In this document: one piece after another, positions 15,388 to 23,831 of the stretch
Layout of the letters: every line of letters begins with the position of its first letter
Numbering within the stretch: the first letter of the stretch is position 1
DNA from: Gp6-AA40 sp050742535
GTDB lineage: Bacteria; Acidobacteriota; Vicinamibacteria; Vicinamibacterales; UBA2999
DNA length: 25,515 nt
Reading direction: 5' to 3'
Assembly (NCBI GenBank): GCA_050742535.1
Contig: JBOGIQ010000047.1
Coordinates: 1-25,515 of the forward strand
The notes under the pieces: generated by a model
Database searches by the model: none
Seen by the model: only the letters and a program-made list of their open reading frames with translations
What the model was told of the DNA's origin: nothing
Translations under genes and position numbers: made by a program

Positions 15388-15551
15388 CTCTCCCGGAACG
15401 GCTTAACGCCGTTCCTCAGGATCTCCCGGAACGGCTTAACGCCGTTCCTCAGGATCTCCCGGAACGGCTTAACGCCGTTCCTCAGGATCTCCCGGAACGG
15501 CTTAACGCCGTTCCTTAGGATCTCCCGGAACGCCTTAGCGGCGTTCCCAGG
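15388..15551. repeat. Tandem array of five 33-bp hairpin units
   Basis: Head-to-tail units: 15388-15420 (one mismatch), 15421-15453, 15454-15486, 15487-15519 (one C to T) and a diverged fifth, 15520-15551. Each unit contains an 8-bp inverted repeat, GGAACGGC/GCCGTTCC, around loop TTAAC. In unit five the arms are GGAACGCC/GGCGTTCC: both arms changed so that one G-C pair became C-G and pairing is kept. Units abut with no spacers. A further GCCGG/CCGGC hairpin follows at 15555-15570. Position: between the dksA-like stop (15381) and the terminator before lon. Confidence 0.97.
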
Positions 15552-15575
15552 TCCGCCGGAAAACGCCGGCAGCGG

Positions 15576-15641
15576 AACTCCCAACATCCTGTCATCTGCT
15601 CACCGGCCGTGAGAAGGTGACCGGGGGTTGGGAGTTTTTTT
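15576..15641 (+). terminator. Multibranched rho-independent terminator before lon
   Basis: AACTCCCAAC (15576-15585) pairs with GTTGGGAGTT (15627-15636), and the stem runs into TTTTT (15637-15641). The 41-base interior holds CTCAC/GTGAG (15599-15613), or alternatively TCACC/GGTGA (15600-15620). These two inner pairings exclude each other, so a switchable structure is conceivable. The simplest reading is the end of the dksA transcript. Confidence 0.75.
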
Positions 15642-15697
15642 CTGCGCCCGCCGATTCCCCTTTGACGGCCATCGCCAATCAGGAGAGGATTCCCGCC

Positions 15698-18136
15698 ATG
15701 AGCGATCGCGACGAGACGCTGGATCTCGAAGAGCTGTCTGCCGGCGATCGTCCGATTGCGGTTCCGGATGAGCTGCCGATCCTGCCGCTTCGCGACACCG
15801 TCCTGTTTCCCAATTCCTTCATGCCGCTCGCGGTGGCGCGCGAGAGCTCCGTCCGCCTGATCGACGAAGCCATCTCACAGGGCAAGCTGATTGGTGTCTT
15901 CACGCAGCGCGACGCGTCGGTCGAGGAACCGCAGCAGGCCGACCTCTTCGAAGTCGGCACGGCGAGTCTGATACACAAGATGTTCAAGCTGCCGGATGGC
16001 AGCCTGCGCTTGATCGTGCAGGGGCTCGAACGGCTGCGGCTCGACGAGGTCAAGGAGACGCGGCCGTACCTCCGCGCGCGCGTCACGCCCGCCGTCGAGG
16101 CGCTCCGAGACGACGATCGTCTGGAGATTGATGCCCTCCTCCGGAATATCAAAACGAACTTCCAGCAGGTGGTCTCGCTCTCGCCGCTGCTGTCCGACGA
16201 TCTGCAGACGCTGGCCGCGAATATCGCCGAAGCCGGGCGGCTGGCCGACTTCATCGCCTCGAGCCTCACCACGATTGCGACACCCGTCAAGCAGGAGGTT
16301 CTCGAAACGCTCGACGTCCGCGCGCGTATGGACGCGCTCAACAGGATCCTGATCAAGGAGCTCGAAGTCCTCGAGCTCGGGTCGAAGATTCAATCGCAGG
16401 TCCAGTCGGAGGTCGGCAAGAACCAGCGCGAATACTTCCTCCGCGAACAGCTGAAGGCCATTCAGAGAGAGCTGGGCGAGGGCGACGATCAGACCAAGGA
16501 AATCGAAGAGCTGCAGCAGAAGATCGACGCCGCCGGAATGCCGGACGCGGTCAGGAAAGAGGCGCAGCGCGAGCTCGATCGTCTGGCGAAGATGCCCGTG
16601 GCAGCGGCGGAGTACACGGTATCGAGGACGTATCTGGACTGGCTGGTGATGCTGCCGTGGCAGAAGCGGACCGATGAGGTGATCGATCTGCCGAAAACGA
16701 AGCAGACGCTCGACGCGGACCACTCGGGCCTGGAAAAAGCGAAGGACCGCATCCTCGAATACCTCGCGGTTCGCAAACTCAATCCAACCGTCAAAGGGCC
16801 GATTCTCTGTTTCGTCGGTCCTCCGGGTGTGGGCAAGACGTCCCTGGCGCGCTCGATCGCGCAGTCCCTTGGGCGCAAGTTCGTCCGCGTGTCGCTCGGC
16901 GGGATGCGCGACGAGGCGGAAATCCGCGGGCATCGCCGGACGTACATCGGCGCGCTCCCCGGGCAAATCCTGCAGGGTATGCGGCGCGCCGAGTCCAGGA
17001 ACCCGGTGTTCATCCTCGACGAAATCGACAAGCTGGGATCAGACTTCCGCGGCGACCCGGCGTCAGCGCTGCTCGAGGTGCTCGACCCGGAGCAGAACAA
17101 TACCTTCCGCGATCACTACCTCGATGTGCCGTTCGATCTGTCCGAGGTGCTGTTCATCACCACCGCGAACGTGCTGGATCCCGTGCCGCCTGCGCTTCGC
17201 GACCGTATGGAGGTCCTCGAGATTCCCGGCTACACCGAAGAGGAAAAGCTGGCCATCGCGCGCGAACACCTGGTGCAGAAGCAGATCGCGAATCATGGGC
17301 TGACGCCGGAGCAGGTCACCATCAGCGACGATGCCCTGCGCACGGTGATTCGTGGCTACACGCGCGAGGCCGGTGTCCGCAATCTGGAGCGGGAAATCGC
17401 CGCACTCTGCCGCAAGGCGGCGCGCAAACGCGCCGAGGGCGACGAATCACCGCTGACGATCACCCCGGCCGTTGTCGTCGGCATGCTCGGCGCGCCGACG
17501 TTCATGGACGAGGAAATCGAAGAGCGCACCAAGGATCCGGGCGTGGCCATCGGCCTCGCCTGGACGCCGGCCGGCGGAGACGTGCTCTTCGTCGAAGCCT
17601 CACGAATGGCCGGTACCGGATTGTTGACGCTGACGGGTCAACTCGGCGAGGTGATGAAGGAGTCGGCCCGTGCCGCGCTGTCGTGGTTCCGTGCGCACGC
17701 GTCGACCTACGGCGCCGATCCCGAATTCTTCAAGAACGCGGAGATCCATCTCCACGTACCCTCGGGAGCCATTCCGAAGGACGGACCGTCCGCCGGCGTC
17801 ACCATCGCCACCGCGCTGGCATCCGAGCTGACGCGTCGGCCGGTGCGCGGCGACATCGCGATGACCGGGGAGATCACGTTATCGGGCCGCGTGTTGCCGG
17901 TCGGCGGCATCAAGGAAAAGGTCCTGGCCGCCCGGCGCATCGGCATTCGCGAGGTGATCCTGCCGCGGCCGAACGAAAAGAACGTCAACGAGGACCTCAC
18001 GGACGAGCTGCGCCGTGACATGACGATCCACTACGTCCAGACTGTCGACGAAGTGTTGCTGCTGGCGCTGACCCCGGTGCAGAAGGCACCGGGCGATCGT
18101 CGCGCCAGCAGGCGAGTGCCGCCGGCTATTCAGTAG
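15698..18136 (+). CDS. lon: ATP-dependent protease Lon (La)
   Basis: 812 residues, the usual bacterial LonA length. The N-terminal substrate-recognition domain covers about 20-210 (LPILPLRDTVLFPNSFMPL). A coiled coil includes NQREYFLREQLKAIQRELGE. The AAA+ module has Walker A GPPGVGKT at 374-381 and Walker B VFILDEIDK with Asp441 and Glu442. The protease domain has the Ser698/Lys741 dyad (PKDGPSAGV and GGIKEKVLAA). It degrades misfolded and regulatory proteins in the cytoplasm. Start at ATG 15698, with AGGAGAGG about nine bases upstream; the frame is open back to GTG 15617, but that codon lies inside the terminator stem. No heat-shock element (CIRCE or sigma32-like) was seen in the short gap after the terminator, so the promoter is unclear. 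Confidence 0.97.
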   Translation: MSDRDETLDLEELSAGDRPIAVPDELPILPLRDTVLFPNSFMPLAVARESSVRLIDEAISQGKLIGVFTQRDASVEEPQQADLFEVGTASLIHKMFKLPDGSLRLIVQGLERLRLDEVKETRPYLRARVTPAVEALRDDDRLEIDALLRNIKTNFQQVVSLSPLLSDDLQTLAANIAEAGRLADFIASSLTTIATPVKQEVLETLDVRARMDALNRILIKELEVLELGSKIQSQVQSEVGKNQREYFLREQLKAIQRELGEGDDQTKEIEELQQKIDAAGMPDAVRKEAQRELDRLAKMPVAAAEYTVSRTYLDWLVMLPWQKRTDEVIDLPKTKQTLDADHSGLEKAKDRILEYLAVRKLNPTVKGPILCFVGPPGVGKTSLARSIAQSLGRKFVRVSLGGMRDEAEIRGHRRTYIGALPGQILQGMRRAESRNPVFILDEIDKLGSDFRGDPASALLEVLDPEQNNTFRDHYLDVPFDLSEVLFITTANVLDPVPPALRDRMEVLEIPGYTEEEKLAIAREHLVQKQIANHGLTPEQVTISDDALRTVIRGYTREAGVRNLEREIAALCRKAARKRAEGDESPLTITPAVVVGMLGAPTFMDEEIEERTKDPGVAIGLAWTPAGGDVLFVEASRMAGTGLLTLTGQLGEVMKESARAALSWFRAHASTYGADPEFFKNAEIHLHVPSGAIPKDGPSAGVTIATALASELTRRPVRGDIAMTGEITLSGRVLPVGGIKEKVLAARRIGIREVILPRPNEKNVNEDLTDELRRDMTIHYVQTVDEVLLLALTPVQKAPGDRRASRRVPPAIQ

Positions 18137-18154
18137 GTAGTTGGTCGTCCGTAG

Positions 18155-18174
18155 GGCACCCCTTCAGGGGTGCC
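18155..18174. repeat. Hairpin at the convergent ends of lon and the Nudix gene
   Basis: Perfect 8-bp stem GGCACCCC/GGGGTGCC with loop TTCA. It covers the stop codon of the minus-strand gene and has no T-run on either side. Probably protects both mRNA ends or assists termination; it may belong to a dispersed family of short intergenic palindromes. Confidence 0.7.
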
Positions 18175-18709
18175 TGGATTCCAGCAGCGCAAGCCCAGCG
18201 ACCGTCTTCAGATCGATGATCTCTCCGGCCGCAATCATCCGCCGGAGTGCCTCCAGGCTGAACGCCTGCACCTCGATATCCTCGTCCTCGTCCGGGCGAG
18301 CGGTTTCGTCGGCCTTCGGTTCGCGCAGCCCGTCGGCGCGGAAGAAATTCATCTCCTCATCGCAGTAGCCGGGTGTCGGGAAAAACGATCCGAGCGGCGT
18401 CAGGCGCGCGGGTACGAGACCCACTTCCTCCTGACACTCGCGCCGCGCGGCGTCGGCCGCGTCTTCCGACGCCTTCAAGCTTCCGGCGGGAAGCTCCCAT
18501 GCGAAGCGGCCGATGGCATGGCGGTACTGCCTGACGAGGATGATCTCGCCGGCCGCGGTGACCGGGATGATGACCACCGAACCCGGGTGTCTGATGATTT
18601 CGGCGTTCAGCTCACTGCCGTTGGGCAATCGCACCGTCTCGACTTGAACAGTGAAGATCCGGCCCTGGTAAATGCGGCGGATCTCGCGGGGGACGATTGG
18701 CTCATTCAT
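18164..18709 (-). CDS. nudF: Nudix hydrolase, ADP-ribose pyrophosphatase type
   Basis: About 181 residues. A complete Nudix box is present (GSLKASEDAADAARRECQEE then VGL), fitting Gx5Ex7REUxEExGU. The preceding VRQYRHAIGRFAWELPAG is typical of ADP-ribose/NDP-sugar hydrolases, as is the proline-containing FFPTPGYCDEEMNFF loop. It probably cleaves ADP-ribose to AMP and ribose 5-phosphate in the cytoplasm; exact substrate is not certain. ATG 18709 (or GTG 18712) overlaps the end of rluD by about eight bases, placing this gene last in the ileS-lspA-lgt-rluD operon. Confidence 0.88.
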   Translation of the reverse strand: MNEPIVPREIRRIYQGRIFTVQVETVRLPNGSELNAEIIRHPGSVVIIPVTAAGEIILVRQYRHAIGRFAWELPAGSLKASEDAADAARRECQEEVGLVPARLTPLGSFFPTPGYCDEEMNFFRADGLREPKADETARPDEDEDIEVQAFSLEALRRMIAAGEIIDLKTVAGLALLESRHP

Positions 18710-19652
18710 CACGGTCAGCCCAGCCCGGCAGGTCGTTCAGCACCGCGGTCAGATCGGCCGCAAGTGGAGCGATGAATTCGAGACGGCGGCCGTCCCGGGG
18801 ATGTTTGAACACGAGTCGCGCGGCGTGCAGGAACGGCCGCTCGAGCCGCTGCACCGCGCGAATGTCGCCGGCGACCCGCCGGTGAACGCCGCCGTAGAGC
18901 GCATCCCCGACGATAGGATGGCCGATGGCGCTCAAGTGCACGCGGATCTGATGCGTGCGCCCGGTGTGAATCGCCACCTGGCAGAGCGTCAGCCCGGGGA
19001 GGTGATGCGCGCGCGTGATGCGCGTCACCGCTTCGCGTGCGTGCCTGGCGCGTGACGACATCTTCTGCCGATTCGAGGGATCCCTTCCGATTGCGGCGTC
19101 GATCCGCCGTCCCGCCTGTACGACACCCCACACGAGCGCGATGTACTCCTTCTCGATTTCGCGGTCGTGAAACTGACGTGCCAGCTCCTGATGTGAGGCA
19201 TCGTTCTTCGCAACGACCATCACCCCGGACGTACCACGATCGAGCCGATGGACGATGCCCGGTCGCCGTTCACCGCCGATGCCGCTGAGATCGTCCATGT
19301 GGTGGAGCAGCGCGTTGACGAGCGTGCCCGACGCGTGGCCGGCGCCGGGGTGCACCACCATTCCAGCCGGCTTGTTCAGGACCGCGAGATCAGAGTCCTG
19401 ATACAGGATGTCGAGATCCAGCGGTTCCGGCTCGACCTCCGACGGTCGTGGCGCGGGAACGTCAACCTCGATCCGATCTCCACCGTGAACGATGGTGTTC
19501 GCCTTGACGGCGACAGTCCCGCCAACGCGCACGCAGCCGTCCGCAATCAGCCGCTGAAGCTGCGATCGCGAGTGGTCGGCAAGCATCGAGACCAGCACAC
19601 GATCGAGCCGCTGACCGTCGGAGTCGGCGGGGACCTCGAACTCGAACGCCAC
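18702..19652 (-). CDS. rluD: 23S rRNA pseudouridine synthase, RluA/RluD family
   Basis: 316 residues. An N-terminal S4 RNA-binding domain (about 14-65, RLDRVLVSMLADHSRSQLQR) is followed by the catalytic domain with HRLDRGTSG; Asp138 is the nucleophile that all RluA-family enzymes need. The closing signature HQIRVHLSAIGHPIVGDALYGG is also present. The S4 domain and length match RluD, which modifies helix 69 of 23S rRNA (positions 1911, 1915 and 1917), rather than short RluA. GTG start, 12 bases after lgt; the 3' end overlaps the Nudix gene. Confidence 0.93.
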   Translation of the reverse strand: MAFEFEVPADSDGQRLDRVLVSMLADHSRSQLQRLIADGCVRVGGTVAVKANTIVHGGDRIEVDVPAPRPSEVEPEPLDLDILYQDSDLAVLNKPAGMVVHPGAGHASGTLVNALLHHMDDLSGIGGERRPGIVHRLDRGTSGVMVVAKNDASHQELARQFHDREIEKEYIALVWGVVQAGRRIDAAIGRDPSNRQKMSSRARHAREAVTRITRAHHLPGLTLCQVAIHTGRTHQIRVHLSAIGHPIVGDALYGGVHRRVAGDIRAVQRLERPFLHAARLVFKHPRDGRRLEFIAPLAADLTAVLNDLPGWADRDE

Positions 19653-19664
19653 GGACCTGTGCGG

Positions 19665-20477
19665 TTATGCGGCCATGCGGCGGCGCTTCCGAGCCTGATC
19701 GGGTTCGACGGGGGCGCGGCGAGACAGCCAGACCAGCATGATCAGGCTGAGCGGCGCGAGCACGACTGAAATGAACTGCGACGTCGAGAACATTCCGAAC
19801 ACGGTGCCGCGCGGATCGCCCCGGTAGATCTCGATGATGTAGCGCGAGACCGCATACAGAAACATGTACGACCAGAACGTGCGTCCAGCAAACCGGCGCC
19901 TGCGCCGCTCCGTGGCGAGCAGGAGTGCCAGGATGATCAGCGACGCGCCGGCCTCGTATATCTGCGTGGGATGCAGCGGGATGCCGAGCGGAGTCCCGAC
20001 GTTCGCCGCCGCCAGCGGGTTGGTGAACACGATTGCCCACGGCATGTCGGTCGGCTTGCCGTAGCAGCAGCCCGCGGCCAGGCATCCGAGCCGTCCTGTG
20101 ACATGGCCGAGGGCGATGCCGGGCGCGAACACGTCGCACGTCGTCCAGAAGGGCAGGCGGTGACGATGGATGTACCAGAAGGCGACGCCGACGGCGAGGA
20201 GCAGCCCACCGTAGAACACTCCGCCGAGACGGGCGAGGTTCAGCAGTTCACGCGGGTTCCGGAACTGATCGAAATCGACGACGAGCAGGAGCAGCTTGGC
20301 GCCGACGAGCGCGGCAATGATGATGTAGATGCCGAGGTCGAGCACCCGGTTCGGGTCCAGCCCCCACTTTTTTGCCCGCCACATCGCCAGGCGCAGTCCC
20401 AGCAGGTAGGACGCCGCCAGCAGGACGCCGTAGGTATAGACGGTGAACGGTCCGACCTTAAACAGCTCTGGATACAC
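19665..20477 (-). CDS. lgt: Prolipoprotein diacylglyceryl transferase
   Basis: About 270 residues with seven hydrophobic segments. Lgt signature GRLGCLAAGCCYG is present, together with HPTQIYEAG and an N-terminal YPELFKVGPFTVYTYGVL. Lgt moves diacylglycerol from phosphatidylglycerol to the lipobox cysteine in the inner membrane, the first lipoprotein-maturation step. LspA, encoded by the next gene upstream in the operon, acts second. Start chosen at GTG 20477, which yields the family-typical MYPELF opening; a TTG at 20495 would add six unusual residues. Either way the start overlaps the end of lspA (20 or 38 bases), implying coupled translation. Confidence 0.95.
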   Translation of the reverse strand: MYPELFKVGPFTVYTYGVLLAASYLLGLRLAMWRAKKWGLDPNRVLDLGIYIIIAALVGAKLLLLVVDFDQFRNPRELLNLARLGGVFYGGLLLAVGVAFWYIHRHRLPFWTTCDVFAPGIALGHVTGRLGCLAAGCCYGKPTDMPWAIVFTNPLAAANVGTPLGIPLHPTQIYEAGASLIILALLLATERRRRRFAGRTFWSYMFLYAVSRYIIEIYRGDPRGTVFGMFSTSQFISVVLAPLSLIMLVWLSRRAPVEPDQARKRRRMAA

Positions 20478-20949
20478 GTGTCCGTCCGAGGCCAAGCAGC
20501 TCGAGGATCATCAGTGCCACGCCGATGGAAATCGCCGAGTCTGCGACGTTGAATGCCCAGAAGTGCCAGTCACCGCGGTAGAGGTCGACGAAGTCGAGGA
20601 CGTAGCCGGCGGTGACGCGGTCGATCAGGTTGCCGGCTGCGCCGCCGATGACCAGCGTCAGGCCCACGCGTGTCAGCACCTGGCTGCGCTCGAGCTTCAC
20701 CGAGTAGAGTGTGAGGCCGATCAGCGCAGCGGTCGCCACGCACGCGAGCAACGCCGTCTTGAACGGGAAATCGACACCGTTGAGAAATCCGTACGCCGCG
20801 CCGGTATTGTGCACGCGCGTCAGATCGAAGAATCCCGGAATGACCGTGACGCTTTCGTGCAGCATCAGGCGGCTTCGCACCATTGCCTTGACGATCTGGT
20901 CGAACACCACGACCGCCACAGCCACGAGGAGTTGCACGCGGGTGGACAT
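20458..20949 (-). CDS. lspA: Lipoprotein signal peptidase (signal peptidase II)
   Basis: 163 residues with four membrane helices. Both catalytic aspartates are in their expected motifs: GGAAGNLIDRV and FNVADSAIS. VHNTGAAYGFL is also conserved. It cuts signal peptides from lipid-modified prolipoproteins in the inner membrane. ATG 20949 shares its A with the ileS stop (TGATG), a classic coupling arrangement, so the frame extending 16 codons further upstream into ileS is not used. The ileS-lspA pair is common in bacteria. Confidence 0.96.
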   Translation of the reverse strand: MSTRVQLLVAVAVVVFDQIVKAMVRSRLMLHESVTVIPGFFDLTRVHNTGAAYGFLNGVDFPFKTALLACVATAALIGLTLYSVKLERSQVLTRVGLTLVIGGAAGNLIDRVTAGYVLDFVDLYRGDWHFWAFNVADSAISIGVALMILELLGLGRTRVSRAV

Positions 20950-23762
20950 CAGGCCGCGCTCAAGGCGTCGCGGCAGCGGTCGCAGATGCCTTCCCACTCC
21001 GGCTCAGTACGGACACCAGGGACGAACCGCCAGCACCTGGCACACTTCACCCCCGGTGCCTTCTCGACGGCCACCTGGACATCGTCGCCCTCACCGGCCG
21101 GCCCGAGATGCAGCGCGACATCGGAGACGTTGAACAGCATCGGCAGGTGCGGCTGGTGCGTCTCGAGAAGCTCGCCGACCGGCCCCCGGGCGGTGATCAC
21201 GACCCGTGCGCTCAGCGAGTTCCCGATGATCTTGTCCTTTCGCTTCTCCTCGAGTGCCGCGTTCACCGTTTCGCGAACGGCGAGCAGACGGTCCCAGATG
21301 GCAACCACGTCCGGATCAGCCAGATGGTCGACGGCCGGGAAGTCTTCCAGGTGAACCGAGTCGCCGCGTTCGCCGGGTAAGTGCCTCCACAAGTCGTCCG
21401 CGGTGACCGGCAGGATAGGCGCCAGCAGCCTCGCCAGTCCGTCGCAGATGATGAACATCGCCGTCTGCGTCGAGCGGCGCTCGTGTGAGCGCGAGCTGAG
21501 CGTGTACATCCGATCCTTCGTGACGTCCACGTAAAACGCGCTCAGGTCCACGGTCATCAGCGTGTTCAGGCTCTGCGTGACAGTCGAGAAATCGTACTCG
21601 TCGTAGGCGCGCAGCATCCGCTGCGCGGCATCGGCGTATCGTGCGAGCGCGAAGCGGTCGACGGCGTCGAGCCGGCCGAGCGGCAGCGCGTCGGCAGCCG
21701 GATTGAAGTCATAGAGGTTTGCGGCCAGGATGCGGCACGTGTTCCGAAGCTTCCGGTAGACGTCCACGACACGGGTGAGGATCTCCTTGCTCACGCGCAG
21801 TTCTTCCGTGAACTCGCTCATGGCCACCCACAGACGGACGATTTCGGCGCCGCTCTCCTTGATCACATCCTGCGGGGAGATGACGTTTCCAACCGACTTC
21901 GACATCTTCCGGCCTTCGAGATCGATCAGGAAGCCGTGCGTCAGGACCTCGCGGTATGCCGGGCGCCCACGCGTCGCAAGCGCGACGAGAAGCGAGCTTT
22001 GAAACCATCCGCGATGCTGGTCGCTGCCCTCGAGATACATATCCGCGGGCCACGTCAGCTCCGCGTATCGCGGCAGCACCGCCTCGTGGCTCGATCCCGA
22101 GTCGAACCAGACGTCGAGAATGTCGCGCTCGCGCTCGAACGACGACCCGCCGCAGGATGGGCAGGTCAGTCTCTCCGGCAGGAACTCGTCGATCGAACGT
22201 TCGTACCACGCATCGGCGCTGTATTGCTCGAAGACGCCGGCGGCTTTCTCGATCAACTCGCGGGTGAGCACCGCCTCGCCGCATGACGTGCAGTCCACGG
22301 CGGGGATCGGAACACCCCACGCACGCTGACGCGAGATACACCAGTCCGGCCGGTTCGTCACCATGTTGAAGATTCGATCCCGTCCCCAGCGGGGGATCCA
22401 CTTCACCTGGTGATCGATCGCGTGGCGCGCCGCTTCGCGCAGCGTCCGCGTCTGGCCGTCCTCGCACGCGATGACCGGATCGCCATCGAGCCGCACAAAC
22501 CACTGCGACGTTGCCAGGAAGATGACGGGATTGTGGCAGCGCCAGCAGTGCGGGTACTGGTGCGACAGCGTTTCGCGGTGCCACAGGCGGCTGCGTTCGT
22601 GCAGTGCCTGTTCGACATTGGGGTTTGCATCGAACACGCGCTGACCGGCAAACAGCTCCACCGTGTCGAGGAACTGGCCGCCGGGCCCGACGGGCGCGTA
22701 GACCTCCAGCCCGTACTTCACGCCCGTCAGGAAGTCGTCCGCGCCGTGGCCTGGCGCCGTATGCACGGCGCCGGTTCCCTGCTCGAGCGTGACGTAGTCG
22801 GCCAGCACGGCCACCGAATCGCGCTCGTACAACGGATGACGGAAGCGGAGCCCTTCAAGGGCTTTTCCCTTCATTCTGGCCAGCGGCCGCTCCAACGGCC
22901 GTTTGACGTTCTGACCGACCGTCTCTGCCAGGCCCTCGGCAACGATCACAACCCGTCCGTCGGCTTCGTACGCGGCGTAATCGAACTCCGGGTGAAATGC
23001 GATCGCCAGGTTCGACGGAATCGTCCACGGAGTGGTCGTCCAAATCAGAACCGACACCTGCTTGCCGGCAAGCGCCGGCACCCGCCGTTCAAGTTCCGGC
23101 GCGCTGTCGGCGGACAGCGGAAACTCGACGTAGATCGATGGTGAGGAATGATCCTCGTACTCGACCTCTGCTTCGGCGAGCGCTGTGCGGCAATGGATGC
23201 ACCAGTGAACAGGTTTCTTGCCCTTGTAGACGAGGCCACGCTCGACGAATCTGCCGAGCGCCCGCGCGATGTCGGCCTGGTACTGGTAGCTCATCGTGAC
23301 GTAGGGGTGCTCCCAGTCGCCAAATACGAGCAGCCGCTGGAACTCCCCGGTCATGATGTCGATGAACCGGTTCGCTGATGCGCGGCACGCACGGCGGACG
23401 TCGGCGATGGTCATGTCACGTTTTTTCGGTCCGAGCTCCCGGTCGACCTTCAGTTCGATTGGCAGGCCGTGGCAGTCGTAGCCCGGCACGAACGGGCTGT
23501 CGAACCCGGCCATCGTGCGCGATTTGACGACGAGGTCTTTGAGCGTCTTGTTGAGCGCATGCCCGAGGTGGATGTGCCCGTTGGCGTACGGAGGTCCGTC
23601 GTGCAGCACGAACTTCGGCGCACCGCGGCGCTTTTCGCGAATTCGTCCGTACAGGTCCATTGCCTCCCACCGGGCGATCGCCTCGGGCTCAGCGGTCTGG
23701 AGGTTGGCCTTCATCGGAAAACCTGTGCGAGGCAGGTTTACCGTCTCTTTCCACTCGGGCAT
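20949..23762 (-). CDS. ileS: Isoleucyl-tRNA synthetase
   Basis: 937 residues, starting with the family-typical MPEWKETVNLPRTGFPMKANL. HIGH-type motif HLGH at 65-68 and KMSKS at 619-623 are intact. The editing domain (CP1) lies in the middle, with WTTTPWTIPSNLAI. Two CxxC pairs at the C-terminus (CARCWRF and ICDRC) form the zinc site of the bacterial (IleS1) class. It charges tRNA-Ile in the cytoplasm. ATG 23762 is preceded by TTGAGG; the frame remains open for about 200 further codons upstream only because GC-rich antisense sequence lacks stops. First gene of the five-gene operon and divergent from the M16 peptidase genes across 69 bases. Confidence 0.97.
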   Translation of the reverse strand: MPEWKETVNLPRTGFPMKANLQTAEPEAIARWEAMDLYGRIREKRRGAPKFVLHDGPPYANGHIHLGHALNKTLKDLVVKSRTMAGFDSPFVPGYDCHGLPIELKVDRELGPKKRDMTIADVRRACRASANRFIDIMTGEFQRLLVFGDWEHPYVTMSYQYQADIARALGRFVERGLVYKGKKPVHWCIHCRTALAEAEVEYEDHSSPSIYVEFPLSADSAPELERRVPALAGKQVSVLIWTTTPWTIPSNLAIAFHPEFDYAAYEADGRVVIVAEGLAETVGQNVKRPLERPLARMKGKALEGLRFRHPLYERDSVAVLADYVTLEQGTGAVHTAPGHGADDFLTGVKYGLEVYAPVGPGGQFLDTVELFAGQRVFDANPNVEQALHERSRLWHRETLSHQYPHCWRCHNPVIFLATSQWFVRLDGDPVIACEDGQTRTLREAARHAIDHQVKWIPRWGRDRIFNMVTNRPDWCISRQRAWGVPIPAVDCTSCGEAVLTRELIEKAAGVFEQYSADAWYERSIDEFLPERLTCPSCGGSSFERERDILDVWFDSGSSHEAVLPRYAELTWPADMYLEGSDQHRGWFQSSLLVALATRGRPAYREVLTHGFLIDLEGRKMSKSVGNVISPQDVIKESGAEIVRLWVAMSEFTEELRVSKEILTRVVDVYRKLRNTCRILAANLYDFNPAADALPLGRLDAVDRFALARYADAAQRMLRAYDEYDFSTVTQSLNTLMTVDLSAFYVDVTKDRMYTLSSRSHERRSTQTAMFIICDGLARLLAPILPVTADDLWRHLPGERGDSVHLEDFPAVDHLADPDVVAIWDRLLAVRETVNAALEEKRKDKIIGNSLSARVVITARGPVGELLETHQPHLPMLFNVSDVALHLGPAGEGDDVQVAVEKAPGVKCARCWRFVPGVRTEPEWEGICDRCRDALSAA

Positions 23763-23819
23763 AAACCTCAATGGTATCCCGCCTTCGCCGATGGCTACGG
23801 CGGGCAAGCGCCAGACGCC

Positions 23820-23825
23820 TATAAT
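23820..23825 (+). promoter_or_regulatory. -10 element directly before the M16 gene (leaderless start)
   Basis: Perfect TATAAT ending six bases before ATG 23832, so transcription should begin at or next to the A of the start codon. No ribosome-binding site is present between them, and the -35 region is not recognisable. Confidence 0.6.
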
Positions 23826-23831
23826 TCGCTG

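Noticed and set aside
15388..15551. CRISPR array
   Set aside because: Units are directly adjacent with no spacers and no cas genes are present.
15210..15587. Repeat proteins read from the 33-bp array on either strand
   Set aside because: Thirty-three is a multiple of three, so frames stay open and repeat an 11-residue peptide. One frame is antisense to the dksA-like gene and there is no ribosome-binding site.
15617..15697. N-terminal extension of Lon from GTG 15617
   Set aside because: The codon lies inside the terminator stem, the added residues are not Lon-like, and ATG 15698 has a strong ribosome-binding site.
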